Source of the DNA: JAGPUQ01 sp036961295
Lineage (GTDB): Bacteria > Pseudomonadota > Gammaproteobacteria > Pseudomonadales > Porticoccaceae
NCBI GenBank assembly: GCA_036961295.1
Contig: JBALVX010000001.1
Location: forward strand, 1,612,001 to 1,676,000
Direction: 5' to 3'
DNA length: 64,000 bases
Shown: piece after piece, positions 1-8,825 of the stretch
Numbering within the stretch: the stretch's first letter is position 1
Layout: every line of letters starts with the position of its first letter
Position numbers and translations under genes: made by a program
Notes under the pieces: model-generated
The model's database searches: none
What the model was told of the DNA's origin: nothing
The model's input: only the letters and a program-made list of their open reading frames with translations

Positions 1-1
1 A

Positions 2-1099
2 ATTCGCCGCCCGTCTCTGACGCCAAAGGACGAAGGCTGTCAGGCGCTCATGTGCGCGCGACTCGAAGCCATCGGCTTTAAGATTACGCCATTACGCTTC
101 GGCGAAGTTGATAATTTCTGGGCGGTGCGCGGCGATAGCGGCCCCATGCTGTGTTTTGCTGGCCATACCGATGTGGTGCCCACTGGCCCAGAAGCGGATT
201 GGGCGACGCCACCTTTCGAGCCGATTATAAAAGCAGGCGTACTCTACGGACGCGGCGCTGCGGATATGAAAAGTTCGCTGGCGGCGATGGTAACGGCGAC
301 GGAAAACTTTATTGCCCAACACCCTGATCATTCGGGGCGCATTGCCTTTTTAATCACCAGCGATGAAGAAGGCCCGGCTCACGACGGCACGGTGCGCGTC
401 GTCAACTGGTTAAGAGAACACAATACTATTCCCGACTGGTGCTTAGTCGGCGAACCCTCCAGCAAGCTTAGCCTCGGCGATGTTATTAAAAATGGCCGAC
501 GCGGCTCGTTGAATGCCAAATTATTGGTCAAGGGTTTACAGGGCCACGTGGCCTACCCCGAGCTCGCCGACAATCCAATTCATCGCGCGGCACCGGCGCT
601 CGCAGCTCTGGCCAACGAAGTGTGGGATCAGGGTAACGCATACTTCCCGGCGACCACCTTTCAGATTTCCAATATCGCAGCGGGCGAAGGCGTGACTAAC
701 GTTATCCCCGGCACGCTGACATTACTGTTTAACTTTCGTTATTCCACTGAGCTAACTGCCGAGGAATTAAAGGCGCGCACCTGCGCAATTCTCGACCAAC
801 ACCAACTCAGCTATGAACTGGAATGGCAATTAAGCGGCGAACCTTTTCTCACCCCCGAGGGGAGATTAGCCACGGCGGCAACCGACGCAATCGCCAAAGT
901 AAGAAATACCACCGCCGCGTTATCCACCTCGGGCGGCACCTCCGATGGCCGCTTTATTGCCCCGCTGGGTACGCAAGTACTGGAGTTGGGACCCATCAAC
1001 GCCACTATTCATCAAGTGAATGAATGCGTGCTCGTGCAGGATATCGATGACTTGTCGGAGATATACCAGCACATTCTGAGCCAGCTACTGAACGCCTAG
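2..1099 (+). CDS. dapE: Succinyl-diaminopimelate desuccinylase (5' end cut by window)
   Basis: Zinc amidohydrolase of the M20 family that removes succinate from N-succinyl-LL-diaminopimelate in the lysine and cell-wall DAP pathway (cytoplasm). The frame is open from base 2 and already encodes the family's RRPSLTPKDEGCQ segment, so the real start lies left of the window and the ATG at 50 is internal. Visible hallmarks are AGHTDVVP (zinc His and Asp), RGAADMK, TSDEEGPA (catalytic Glu), GEPSS, the substrate segment GGTSDGRF and the C-terminal NATIHQVNE. The length beyond base 50 (349 aa) fits a protein of about 375 aa. A transporter follows 25 bases downstream. Confidence 0.96.
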   Translation: MRRPSLTPKDEGCQALMCARLEAIGFKITPLRFGEVDNFWAVRGDSGPMLCFAGHTDVVPTGPEADWATPPFEPIIKAGVLYGRGAADMKSSLAAMVTATENFIAQHPDHSGRIAFLITSDEEGPAHDGTVRVVNWLREHNTIPDWCLVGEPSSKLSLGDVIKNGRRGSLNAKLLVKGLQGHVAYPELADNPIHRAAPALAALANEVWDQGNAYFPATTFQISNIAAGEGVTNVIPGTLTLLFNFRYSTELTAEELKARTCAILDQHQLSYELEWQLSGEPFLTPEGRLATAATDAIAKVRNTTAALSTSGGTSDGRFIAPLGTQVLELGPINATIHQVNECVLVQDIDDLSEIYQHILSQLLNA

Positions 1100-1124
1100 C
1101 GCGATCAGTCAGCGAGAGAACGTC

Positions 1125-2018
1125 ATGCGCGTGTTGTTATTATTTGCCGCCACGGTATTAATCTGGGGTTCTACCTGGATCGTGGTGCAGTGGCATCTGG
1201 GTGTGGTAGAACCCGGGGTTTCGGCTTTTTATCGCAACACCCTGGCGGCCTTAATATTATTCGCCTGGTGCTGGAAATCCAAACTCGCCCTGCGCTTTCC
1301 GCTCAAAGACCATATTAATTTTTTACTCCTGGGCTTGTTTTTGTTTTCCAGCAACTACTGGCTGGTCTATCGAGCCACCGGGTTTATGACCAGCGGACTG
1401 GTTGCTGTGGTGTTTTCCACTATCGTGTTTTTCAATATGTTCAACGCCCGTCTGATTTTGAAGTATCCAGTGCGGCTCGTTATGGTATTAGGAGCGGGCC
1501 TTGGCGTTAGCGGTATTTTCTTGTTGTTTTATGGCGAGCTGGCAGAGTTTTCCTGGCGCGATAACAGTGTACGTGGATTTGCGCTGGCCTTTCTGGCAAC
1601 GATACTTGCCTCACTAGGCAGTATTACCGCTACTTACTTGAGCAGTCATCGGCAATTACCGGTGATCCAGTACAACGCCTGGGGTATGTTTTACGGCTGT
1701 ATTATTTTATATTTGGCTGCACTGTTCGGTGGTAATACCTTTAACTACGAAGCCACCTGGCGGTATTCCAGCGCACTGCTGTATCTCGGCGTGGTGGGGA
1801 CTGCCGCAGGTTTTGCTTGCTACTTAAAGCTGATTGAAATTATAGGTCCGGGCAAAGCCGGTTATACCTTTGTGATGTTTCCAGTCGTCGCGCTGATTAT
1901 TTCGACGGTATTTGAAGGCTACCAATGGTCTGCCACCGCATTTTGCGGACTGGCACTAGTATTGCTGGGAAGTTTTCTGGCGCTGCGCACAAAACCCGTG
2001 CTGGCCGATTCGGTGTAA
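1125..2018 (+). CDS. EamA/DMT-family transporter
   Basis: Inner-membrane permease of the drug/metabolite transporter superfamily, 297 aa, with about ten hydrophobic segments in two EamA halves. The N-terminus WGSTWIVVQWHLG is the usual EamA opening, and a second WG...G segment begins the second half. The substrate cannot be read from sequence; family members export amino acids, metabolites or drugs. It lies 25 bases after dapE on the same strand with a purine-rich GAGAG before the ATG, so co-transcription with dapE is likely. It converges with rsmJ. Confidence 0.85.
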   Translation: MRVLLLFAATVLIWGSTWIVVQWHLGVVEPGVSAFYRNTLAALILFAWCWKSKLALRFPLKDHINFLLLGLFLFSSNYWLVYRATGFMTSGLVAVVFSTIVFFNMFNARLILKYPVRLVMVLGAGLGVSGIFLLFYGELAEFSWRDNSVRGFALAFLATILASLGSITATYLSSHRQLPVIQYNAWGMFYGCIILYLAALFGGNTFNYEATWRYSSALLYLGVVGTAAGFACYLKLIEIIGPGKAGYTFVMFPVVALIISTVFEGYQWSATAFCGLALVLLGSFLALRTKPVLADSV

Positions 2019-2049
2019 TGTTTTTTCTTATTCCTTACCCTGTTAATTA

Positions 2050-2079
2050 CCGGATTAATTAAGCCTATTAATTAACCGG
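2050..2079. terminator. Hairpin between converging genes
   Basis: Arms CCGG(A)TTAATTAA and TTAATTAACCGG with a 5-base loop GCCTA and one bulged A. It overlaps the rsmJ stop codon and sits between the 3' ends of two converging genes. There is no long T tract, so its strength as an intrinsic terminator is doubtful. Confidence 0.4.
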
Positions 2080-2925
2080 CAGTTTTGCCAGAGCATAAAC
2101 ATCAAAGCGAGTAGATTTTCCGGTCACCGAAAAACTCGGTTTACGATCCGCTAAAGGATCTGAAAGGCGCGGACGTTTAACCACTACCCGGTAACGGGCC
2201 TTGGTCAAAGCCTCGTCGAGCAAATCAGCAATATCGTCGTCCTTACCCACGAGCGCCTGCAGTACCTGCATTTCTTTCTTCACCTGAGCGCTTTTTTTGT
2301 TGCGCTCCGGGAACATTGGGTCGAGATAAATCACATCCGGTTGCTCGCTTGCACTAAGGCTGGAGAGCCAGTCGCGAGCATCTCCACGTATCAGCTGCAT
2401 ACGTTTTACTGCAGCCAGTAGATCTTCATCATCGCCATAGCGTAGCGCACGATCAATACCGCTGCTCAGTAAAGCCGCAACCACCGGGTGACGCTCTACC
2501 ATAGTGACCTTTGCACCGAGGCCCGCGAGGACGAATGCGTCGGCACCCAGGCCTGCCGTTAAGTCGGCAACGCTGGGCATAAAACTACTTTTGACACCTA
2601 TCGCCCGCGAAATTGCCTGCCCGGACCCACCGCCAAAGCGATGACGATGACGCAATTTTCCACCCATAAAATCACAACTGATAGAGCCGGACGAACCACT
2701 TTGACTTATCAAGGTTAAACCGTCTGCATCCAGATGCAGTACGTAGGGTGTTGCCGTGACAACAGCCGAACCCTGCTCAAGAAATGGCAGACCAAGATCC
2801 ACAGCCAGGGCCCGGCCTTCTTCGAGATGGGCACTATCGGTAACCACTGCCACCTTTAATAGTTCATCGTGGCTTTGATGACTTATCTGTGAGGGCTGGT
2901 GAAAGTCGGTACTAGCTGACTGCAT
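2068..2925 (-). CDS. rsmJ: 16S rRNA (guanine1516-N2)-methyltransferase
   Basis: SAM-dependent methyltransferase of the RsmJ (YhiQ) family that modifies G1516 of 16S rRNA. The SAM-binding motif is DLTAGLGADAF (about residue 122), followed by the acidic VERHP loop. The catalytic-type motif IV reads YLDPMFPERNKKSAQVKKEM, which is diagnostic for RsmJ. Its 285 aa is slightly longer than the E. coli protein (about 250), with the extra residues at a poorly conserved N-terminus, so the true start may be further in. It is monocistronic: a bidirectional terminator (3000-3028) separates it from the gene upstream. Confidence 0.9.
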   Translation of the reverse strand: MQSASTDFHQPSQISHQSHDELLKVAVVTDSAHLEEGRALAVDLGLPFLEQGSAVVTATPYVLHLDADGLTLISQSGSSGSISCDFMGGKLRHRHRFGGGSGQAISRAIGVKSSFMPSVADLTAGLGADAFVLAGLGAKVTMVERHPVVAALLSSGIDRALRYGDDEDLLAAVKRMQLIRGDARDWLSSLSASEQPDVIYLDPMFPERNKKSAQVKKEMQVLQALVGKDDDIADLLDEALTKARYRVVVKRPRLSDPLADRKPSFSVTGKSTRFDVYALAKLPVN

Positions 2926-2999
2926 AATTAAACTACTCTAAAGCTCAAAGGAAAAATAATAGAACGATCGCTGTGGTGATAAAGTGCGACGATAAGATG

Positions 3000-3028
3000 A
3001 AAACAGGGGGCCTTGAGCCCCCCGTTTT
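3000..3028. terminator. Bidirectional intrinsic terminator
   Basis: GC-rich stem of GGGGGC with GCCCCC, 5-base loop, flanked by AAAAC on one side and GTTTT on the other, so it works as a hairpin plus U-tract on either strand. It lies 50 bases after the stop of the minus-strand OmpA-like gene, which it most likely terminates, and before rsmJ on the same strand. Confidence 0.8.
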
Positions 3029-3077
3029 CCAGATAGTAAATGTTCGCGGGACAAGTAAAACAATCCCGTTAAACTAT

Positions 3078-3728
3078 CTACTGTATTGGAACGAGTTCCA
3101 GCTCGACTCGACGATTGGCCTGACGACCACCTTCGTTGTCGTTGCTAGCAATCGGGTAGCGTTCGCCGTAACCCGTCACCATTACCCGACCCGCCATCAC
3201 GCCCTGCGAAATCAGGAACTGGCCAACACTGGCTGCACGACGCTCGGACAAAGTCTGGTTGTAGCTGTCCGCACCGGTAGAATCGGTGTGTCCCGCGACA
3301 CGAATATTCGTCTTGTTAAATTCGGCAAGCACCAGGCCAACCGATTCAAGGGTTGGGTAAAAATTCGACAGTAACTCGTAACGATCAGAGCCAAAGGTAA
3401 TATTGCCGGGCATGACCAGGCGAATGTTGTCGCCCTCGCGTACCACGCCTACACCCGTGCCTTCCAATTTAGCGCGCAAAGCGGCTTCTTGCTTGTCCAT
3501 ATAGAAGCCAATACCGCCACCAATGGCTGCACCACCCGTGGCACCAATTAGCGCGCCTTTCTTGCGATCATCACTGCTGGAGGTAGCTGCACCAATCACA
3601 GCTCCGGCCAGGGCACCAATACCCGCGCCCTTGGCGGTGTTACTTACTTTTTGCTGACCCGTGTAAGGGTCAGTAGACATACAGGCCCCTAACATCAAGG
3701 CTACACTGACGATTAGTATTTTTTTCAT
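3078..3728 (-). CDS. OmpA-family lipoprotein with glycine-zipper region (YiaD-like)
   Basis: Predicted outer-membrane lipoprotein, 216 aa. A signal peptide ends in the lipobox LGAC (Cys16). A Gly/Ala-rich glycine-zipper segment (about residues 30-75, GAGIGALAGAVIGAA and GGAAIGGGIGFYMD) is followed by a C-terminal OmpA peptidoglycan-binding domain (about 105-215) with the hallmark VAGHTDSTG and NRRVELELVP. The ATG has a good GAGGAAG ribosome site. Such YiaD-like proteins tether the outer membrane to peptidoglycan. It is a single-gene unit followed by the terminator at 3000-3028. Confidence 0.88.
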   Translation of the reverse strand: MKKILIVSVALMLGACMSTDPYTGQQKVSNTAKGAGIGALAGAVIGAATSSSDDRKKGALIGATGGAAIGGGIGFYMDKQEAALRAKLEGTGVGVVREGDNIRLVMPGNITFGSDRYELLSNFYPTLESVGLVLAEFNKTNIRVAGHTDSTGADSYNQTLSERRAASVGQFLISQGVMAGRVMVTGYGERYPIASNDNEGGRQANRRVELELVPIQ

Positions 3729-3901
3729 GATAACTTCCTCTGGATCAATGCGTTGTTTAGTTTATGTAGTGTAGTTAACGATAGATGGTATCTCTAGACC
3801 CATTGGGCATAAACAATCTACGGCACTAGCTCAGACAAAGTATCATAGCGTTTGCTTCAAAGCTTCGCTAAAATCAGCACACATTCTGCGACGTAGTTCT
3901 C

Positions 3902-4339
3902 ATGAGATACCTCATTACTATCGTTTTACTGTCCCTTGCCAGCATTCTCACCGGGTGTAACCGCTATTTAGTCACCTTTAATGAGCAGCCGGTGTACACA
4001 CCACCTGTTCTCTTTACTGCTTACAACATCGGTGACGAAGCTCTGCGCAACTGCGTCGCACAAACCATCGAGGATCAGCGCGCTACCCGTGCGAAGGAAC
4101 TACGCGGGCTAAATTGCTCAGCCGCTGGCATCACGCAACTCGATGGCCTGGACATATTTGGCTCGCTTGAAACCCTGATCCTGGTCAACAACACCGTCGT
4201 CCACCTCACACCGCTCTTAAACATGCCCTCGCTGGTCAGCGTTGATTTAAGCGGCAACCCGTCGTTGAACTGCGCAGGCGTGGATGACCTGACAACACGG
4301 GGCACACAGGTAGCGCTGCCTGAGCATTGCCATAAATAA
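3902..4339 (+). CDS. Small lipoprotein with leucine-rich-repeat-like segment
   Basis: 145 aa. A signal peptide MRYLITIVLLSLASILTGC carries a clear lipobox (Cys19). The mature part contains repeats resembling bacterial leucine-rich repeats: LNCSAAGITQLDGLDIFGS, then LETLILVNNTVVHLTPL, then LVSVDLSGNPSLNC. Four mature Cys may form disulfides. I do not recognise a named family; such short LRR lipoproteins are known in marine gammaproteobacteria. It stands alone between a divergent OmpA-like gene and a large convergent gap. Confidence 0.75.
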   Translation: MRYLITIVLLSLASILTGCNRYLVTFNEQPVYTPPVLFTAYNIGDEALRNCVAQTIEDQRATRAKELRGLNCSAAGITQLDGLDIFGSLETLILVNNTVVHLTPLLNMPSLVSVDLSGNPSLNCAGVDDLTTRGTQVALPEHCHK

Positions 4340-4530
4340 CGACTATAACGATAAAAATCGGACAAATAGCCTGGCAAGGGCCGTGCACACAGGATAAACG
4401 TTTGAGTACACCAAAACGTTGACAAAGTGCTCGGCGAACACTCAGCCGGAGGGATTAAAGACCACATCTGCCGAAACAAGGGGGCAACTCTACATTGGGA
4501 GCCTGTGTCAAGACCTTGAAGCAAAAATAC

Positions 4531-4740
4531 TTACCCACAATTTCTGTGGATAACTTTGTGGATTAAGTAAGAGAAAACGCGTTCAAGCCTTTAATTTTGG
4601 CGCACCGCAACACTTTGGTTATTTTTTCACCATATAAAAATATGATAAAAATCAATAAGTTAACTATCTATCAAAAAAAATCAACGACTTAGCACGACTT
4701 TGTAGATCGTGTTTAAGTTTACGCAGCTAACTGTGGAAAA
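4531..4740. promoter_or_regulatory. DnaA-box cluster with IHF site (datA-like candidate)
   Basis: Seen: TTACCCACA at 4531-4539 (one mismatch to TTATCCACA), TGTGGATAA at 4545-4553 (exact reverse complement of the consensus box), TGTGGATTA at 4557-4565 (one mismatch) and TGTGGAAAA at 4732-4740 (reverse complement TTTTCCACA, within TTWTNCACA). Between them is AT-rich DNA with AATCAATAAGTTA at 4650-4662, an exact match to the IHF consensus WATCAANNNNTTR. The same ingredients make up E. coli datA and oriC. Origin function is unlikely because dnaA, rpmH and mnmG are absent. A DnaA-titrating or DnaA-inactivating locus is an inference. Confidence 0.5.
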
Positions 4741-4897
4741 AACTGCCGGGGCGCTCGACATGGACCCTATTGGAAGGCCTGTTTCAAGGTGTAATGCGCT
4801 TATAACCACACTACTTTAAAACCCAAAAATAACGCTTTTTTGCCAAAAACAGGGCGTTTTGCGACACAGAATTTCGCTTCAGAATCTAAGGTCGGAA

Positions 4898-4929
4898 AGC
4901 CGCCCATCACACGAAGGATGGGCCCGGCT
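4898..4929 (-). terminator. Probable purC terminator hairpin
   Basis: Arms GCCCATC (4902-4908) and GATGGGC (4917-4923), extended outward by AGCC/GGCT across a small internal loop, 8-base loop. On the minus strand it is followed by a short TTT run. It lies about 100 bases past the purC stop. Confidence 0.5.
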
Positions 4930-5024
4930 GTACGTTATAAGTCGATCAAGCAGGTACTTAGATGGGGCGGGGGCGGATGTGGGATGGGATGAGACAAGAC
5001 GAGATGGCTTGAGATAAGCAGGGC

Positions 5025-5738
5025 TTAGTCGAAAGTAAGCCCGAGCCGACGGCCAGCCACTTCGTAGGATTCAACCACATCACCCAAGCCCTGGCGGAAG
5101 CGATCTTTATCCAGTTTCTCGCGAGTTTCCTGATCCCAGATACGGCAGCCGTCCGGGGTAAACTCGTCACCCAGAATAACCTCGCCCTTGTACAAGCCGA
5201 ACTCCAGCTTGTAATCGACCAGCAGCATGCCTCCGTCAAGAAATAAGGCTTTCAATATTTCGTTGACTGCGAAGGTCAGCTCCTTCATTTTTTCGACCGA
5301 CTGAGCATCCGCCCAGCCAAACGACTCGATGTGGTATTCGTTGATCATTGGATCGCCGAGGGCATCGTTCTTGAGAAAAAACTCAAAGGTTGGCGGGTTG
5401 ACTGCAATACCCTCTTCCACCCCGAGTCGACGACAAATACTGCCCGCCGCCAAATTGCGCACGACGCATTCAATGGGAAACATATCCAGACGTTTAACCA
5501 CGGATTCCTGATCGCTAAGCAATGTTTCAAAATGCGTTGGGATACCGGCGGCCTGTAGTTTTTCCATCACAAAGGCGTTGAATTTATTGTTGACCATGCC
5601 TTTGCGCGCAAGCTGATCTATTTTTTTACCATCGAAGGCCGACGTATCGTCGTGAAAAAACAGGATGAGTTTGTCCGCATCGTCTGTCACATAAACCGAT
5701 TTTGCTTTACCACGATACAGTTCTTCGCGCTTTTCCAT
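5025..5738 (-). CDS. purC: Phosphoribosylaminoimidazole-succinocarboxamide synthase
   Basis: SAICAR synthetase: joins CAIR and aspartate using ATP in de novo purine synthesis. Its 237 aa equals the E. coli enzyme. Hallmarks are the N-terminal EELYRGKAKSVYVTDD, LFFHDDTSAFDGKK (nucleotide site), PIECVVRNLAAGS, LVDYKLEFG and GDEFTPDGCRIWD. The ATG has GAGGTAAC upstream. It follows the MBL-fold gene, bamC and dapA on the same strand, the order also found in Pseudomonas, so it probably ends a dapA-bamC-MBL-purC transcript. Confidence 0.97.
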   Translation of the reverse strand: MEKREELYRGKAKSVYVTDDADKLILFFHDDTSAFDGKKIDQLARKGMVNNKFNAFVMEKLQAAGIPTHFETLLSDQESVVKRLDMFPIECVVRNLAAGSICRRLGVEEGIAVNPPTFEFFLKNDALGDPMINEYHIESFGWADAQSVEKMKELTFAVNEILKALFLDGGMLLVDYKLEFGLYKGEVILGDEFTPDGCRIWDQETREKLDKDRFRQGLGDVVESYEVAGRRLGLTFD

Positions 5739-5819
5739 TGTTCAGTTACCTCGTTAGTTTGTTTTGGCACTCGTAACAGTGCTTTCATTTAAAATTGTAG
5801 TGCGGTGTTTTATGGCATC

Positions 5820-6590
5820 TCACTCAAGACTCTGCCAGGCAAGGCCCTGATCCTGGCAGGCATAGAGCGTTCGAGGTAATCCTGCCACCACAGGTGCTAG
5901 CTCTGCCTCGACACAGGCCAGGCTGTTGTTCTGCTGGCTAATATGCCCTACCACCAACACTTGCAGTGCACTGGTATCTATTTGATCCAGCAACTGTGCG
6001 GTCTGGCCATTGTTCAAATGACCCCAGTCGCCGCCAACCCGCTGTTTTAGTGAATAGGGATACGAGCCCTCGTCGAGCATTTGCCGATCGTGATTGGCCT
6101 CAACCAAAAATCCATCGCAAGCGCTGTACTGTTCTACCACATGAGGCGTGATGCTACCCAAATCCGTGAGTATGCCAATTCGATGCTTGCCGCCACAAAA
6201 CACAAACTGCACTGGTTCCCGAGCGTCGTGGGGTACCGATACCGGCGACACCTGCATACCACCAACTACCAATGCTCTATCGCTGTCGATCAGTTGAATA
6301 TCAAGCCCAGCGGCAGTACTGGCGTCTATTTTTGCGGCCTTGGCGGTGCCCGCTGTCATCATTACCGTTATACCAAAACGGCGTGCCAGTGGCAGTACGC
6401 CTTTGATATGGTCACTGTGTTCGTGGGTCACCAGAATAGCGCTAAGGTCTTCTGGTTGACGCTGCAATTGCGCCAGGCGCTGCACGGTTTGCTTAACGGA
6501 AAACCCGCAATCTACCATCACGCAGGTGTCACCCCACTCAACCAGTGTGGCGTTGCCTTTGCTGCCGCTGCCTAATGAGGCGAAACGCAC
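5820..6590 (-). CDS. MBL-fold hydrolase (YycJ/WalJ-like)
   Basis: 256 aa metallo-beta-lactamase-fold protein starting at a GTG. The zinc motif HEHSDH is at residues 56-61, preceded by MVDCGFS and the N-terminal RFASLGSGSKGNATLVE typical of the YycJ/WalJ group of exonuclease-like MBL proteins. Further metal ligands are H in SVPHDA, D in LTDLG and H in VVGHIS. The substrate is unknown. Its place between bamC and purC is conserved in Pseudomonas, but no functional link is evident. Confidence 0.85.
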   Translation of the reverse strand: MRFASLGSGSKGNATLVEWGDTCVMVDCGFSVKQTVQRLAQLQRQPEDLSAILVTHEHSDHIKGVLPLARRFGITVMMTAGTAKAAKIDASTAAGLDIQLIDSDRALVVGGMQVSPVSVPHDAREPVQFVFCGGKHRIGILTDLGSITPHVVEQYSACDGFLVEANHDRQMLDEGSYPYSLKQRVGGDWGHLNNGQTAQLLDQIDTSALQVLVVGHISQQNNSLACVEAELAPVVAGLPRTLYACQDQGLAWQSLE

Positions 6591-6635
6591 GCTTAGTTCT
6601 ACTCTTGTCTAATTGCTGGTATTTAACTATAAAAG

Positions 6636-7760
6636 TTACGCCAGATTTGCGCGAATACGTTTGAGCAGGCGCAGCACCTCGGTTCGCTCCAGCGTGTCAC
6701 CCAGTCCGATAACATGTACCTGTACGCCATCGGCTGTAGATTTGAGTGAGACCTTATATTTCGATATTTTCGCGGGGTCATCAATACCGGCACTGACACT
6801 GGCTTCGGCTTCGCTGTCTGCGTCGCTATCATCTCCACCAAAATCGAGCAGGCGTCCCAAAAACCCGGGTTCGTCTTCATTCTCCGAACCGCCATCATCG
6901 ACGTAAAATACGCCGGTCGAGCGATTTTGGTCAACAATGGAAAGCCCGTCTTTAGACACCGAGTACGCCACTGAGGCCCAGGAGCGCTCAAACTCTAGCT
7001 TAATCAGCAAGTAGGGGTCTTCGCCTTTAAGAGTGATGGTCTCTACTTTAGCGCCGCCGCCAATAGACTGGGCTAATAGCGACACCGTGCTTTCGGACAA
7101 ATCCCCCGCTAGATTACTGGCGAGAAACTGAGCCATTTTCTGTTCCCGCTCATCACTCGTCGAGGCATCGGCCCAGGCCGGGGCTTCACCGTCGCGGAGC
7201 ATGCTGGCGTGTCGAACTGCAACTTCAGTACTATTGAGCTGCACGCCCTGTTCTATCTGAAAGAGGTAGCGATGAAAATGTAGGGGGTCGTCGTCAAACT
7301 CCAACCATACGCTCTCTATGGTGCCGCTTGCCGCATCAGCCTGCGCCGTTGGCACGGCATTGGTGTTGAGAATATTGCGCACTCGCGGCCAAATTTCACC
7401 GGGGGTTCGATTGATCTGAATCCAGCGTTTGTCACCAAGCGACTGTATTTTGACTTCTTCTTCCGACAGGTTAGAGGATAAAGGTTGAGGCCGTAGCGTA
7501 CCGGTATCTTCATTCAATAAAGTCGTTTCGGGAATCTCCGGAATGGGGTAGAGCTGGCCGAGTGCCGACGCGTCCAGGCCTTCCGGCACGCTGACCTGAG
7601 GAATTTCCTGAGCCTGTCGATAAGCGCCGCTGCGATCCCGAACCAAACCATCGTCGCCGCCAAATAAGCCGCAGCCGGTGAGCGTCAATACCGCCATTGC
7701 CACTGTCATTCTCATTGCCACTGTCATCGTGGTCGTCGTCAGCAAACCTGTTCTTATCAT
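6636..7760 (-). CDS. bamC: Outer-membrane assembly lipoprotein BamC
   Basis: Lipoprotein component of the BAM complex that inserts beta-barrel proteins into the outer membrane. 374 aa; the signal peptide ends in the lipobox LTGC (Cys30), followed by an unstructured N-terminus (RSGAYRQAQEIPQVSVPEGL), which in BamC binds BamD, then two helix-grip domains. It lies directly downstream of dapA, the classical dapA-bamC (nlpB/dapX) arrangement. The signal peptide contains the duplicated segment MTVAMRMTVAM, made by an 18-bp direct duplication (7695-7727). A short acidic insert (GGSENEDEPG, DDSDADSEAEA) lies in the C-terminal half. Confidence 0.9.
   Translation of the reverse strand: MIRTGLLTTTTMTVAMRMTVAMAVLTLTGCGLFGGDDGLVRDRSGAYRQAQEIPQVSVPEGLDASALGQLYPIPEIPETTLLNEDTGTLRPQPLSSNLSEEEVKIQSLGDKRWIQINRTPGEIWPRVRNILNTNAVPTAQADAASGTIESVWLEFDDDPLHFHRYLFQIEQGVQLNSTEVAVRHASMLRDGEAPAWADASTSDEREQKMAQFLASNLAGDLSESTVSLLAQSIGGGAKVETITLKGEDPYLLIKLEFERSWASVAYSVSKDGLSIVDQNRSTGVFYVDDGGSENEDEPGFLGRLLDFGGDDSDADSEAEASVSAGIDDPAKISKYKVSLKSTADGVQVHVIGLGDTLERTEVLRLLKRIRANLA
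7695..7727 (-). repeat. 18-bp tandem duplication in the bamC signal peptide
   Basis: The 15-mer CATTGCCACTGTCAT occurs at 7695-7709 and again at 7713-7727, an 18-bp period kept in frame, encoding MTVAM twice. It lengthens the hydrophobic core of the signal peptide. Confidence 0.85.
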
Positions 7761-7842
7761 CTTTATTGCTACCTATTTTTAAAATTCATGTCTGGAAAAG
7801 CGCTGTTATACACTATCTCAACAGCGGTCTTAATCAAGCACC

Positions 7843-8739
7843 TTAAGCGCTAACGTCGACGGCGGCCATTGCCGCCTTCAAGTCGTCAACTAAATGCGCC
7901 GATAACGGCGTCATCGGCAAACGAATCGCATCGTGGGCGATTAAACCCATTTCCGCTACAGCCCATTTCACCGGTATGGGATTGGACTCGAGAAACAAGG
8001 CGCGATGCAGTGGCATCAATACTTCGTTCATTCGAGCAGCAGTCGCTCGATCGCCAGCGAGTGCGGCGGCGCACAAGTCGCTCATTTTACCGGGTACCAC
8101 ATTGGCGGTGACCGAGATATTACCCCTGCCACCGGCGAGCATTAATTCAAAGGCAGTGAAGTCGTCGCCGGAATAAATCGCAAAATCCGCTGGGCAGTCA
8201 TTAATCAGTTGCCGTGCCCGCTCAATATCACCGGTCGCTTCTTTAATCGCCGTAATATTCGGGATCTGCGCCAGTCGAATCACTGTCTCCGGCAACATAT
8301 CGCAGGCGGTGCGGCCCGGCACATTATACAGCCACTGAGGGATATCAACGGCTTGGGCAACGGCTTGATAGTGCCGGTACAAGCCTTCCTGAGTGGGTTT
8401 GTTGTAATAAGGCGTTACCAGCAAGCAGGCATCTGCGCCGCCCGCTTTGGCTTCTGTGGTCAGCTCAATGGCTTCGCTGGTGCTGTTCGCCCCAGTCCCC
8501 GCAATGATAGGTATACGGCCCGCCGCCTGAGCAACACAGGCGCTGACCACCTGCAGGTGTTCGTCGACGGACAGGGTCGCGGATTCACCGGTGGTACCGA
8601 CGGCGACAATGCCGACAGTACCGGCTTCGATGTGCCATTCCACTAAGCGTTTTAGCGCCGGATAATCGACTGCCAGGGATTCGGGCAACATAGGGGTGAC
8701 CAGGGCAACAATGCTCCCGGTAACTTCGGTATTCCCCAT
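7843..8739 (-). CDS. dapA: 4-hydroxy-tetrahydrodipicolinate synthase
   Basis: Condenses pyruvate with aspartate semialdehyde, the first committed step to diaminopimelate and lysine. The ATG at 8739 (MGNTEVTGSIVALVTPM) has GGAG eight bases upstream and gives 298 aa, near the usual 292. The longer open frame to 8901 starts at TTG and adds low-complexity sequence, so it was rejected. Motifs: GTTGESATL, the Tyr in TPYYNKPTQEGLY, the Schiff-base Lys in ITAIKEATGD and YSGDDF. Followed by bamC. The leader holds a 12-bp tandem repeat. Confidence 0.96.
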   Translation of the reverse strand: MGNTEVTGSIVALVTPMLPESLAVDYPALKRLVEWHIEAGTVGIVAVGTTGESATLSVDEHLQVVSACVAQAAGRIPIIAGTGANSTSEAIELTTEAKAGGADACLLVTPYYNKPTQEGLYRHYQAVAQAVDIPQWLYNVPGRTACDMLPETVIRLAQIPNITAIKEATGDIERARQLINDCPADFAIYSGDDFTAFELMLAGGRGNISVTANVVPGKMSDLCAAALAGDRATAARMNEVLMPLHRALFLESNPIPVKWAVAEMGLIAHDAIRLPMTPLSAHLVDDLKAAMAAVDVSA

Positions 8740-8825
8740 GATGGTGGCTCCACGTAAAAAGAGCGTAATGGTACTGAGGCGACCAGAGCGACACAAGTAA
8801 AAACGGACTAATAGGCGAGAACTAT

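Larger units (their letters stand above)
4340..5024. other. 685-base gap between converging genes
   Basis: Lies between the 3' ends of the lipoprotein gene (+) and purC (-), so no promoter is needed here, yet it is unusually long. It holds a DnaA-box cluster, an AT-rich stretch (about 4600-4690), an IHF consensus match and a hairpin near purC. I see no credible ORF or RNA gene. Confidence 0.6.

Noticed and set aside
2973..3374. 133-aa plus-strand frame
   Set aside because: Covers the terminator and the antisense of the OmpA-like gene.
4531..4740. Chromosomal origin oriC
   Set aside because: DnaA boxes and AT-rich DNA are present but dnaA, dnaN, rpmH and mnmG are absent, so a datA-like site is the better reading.
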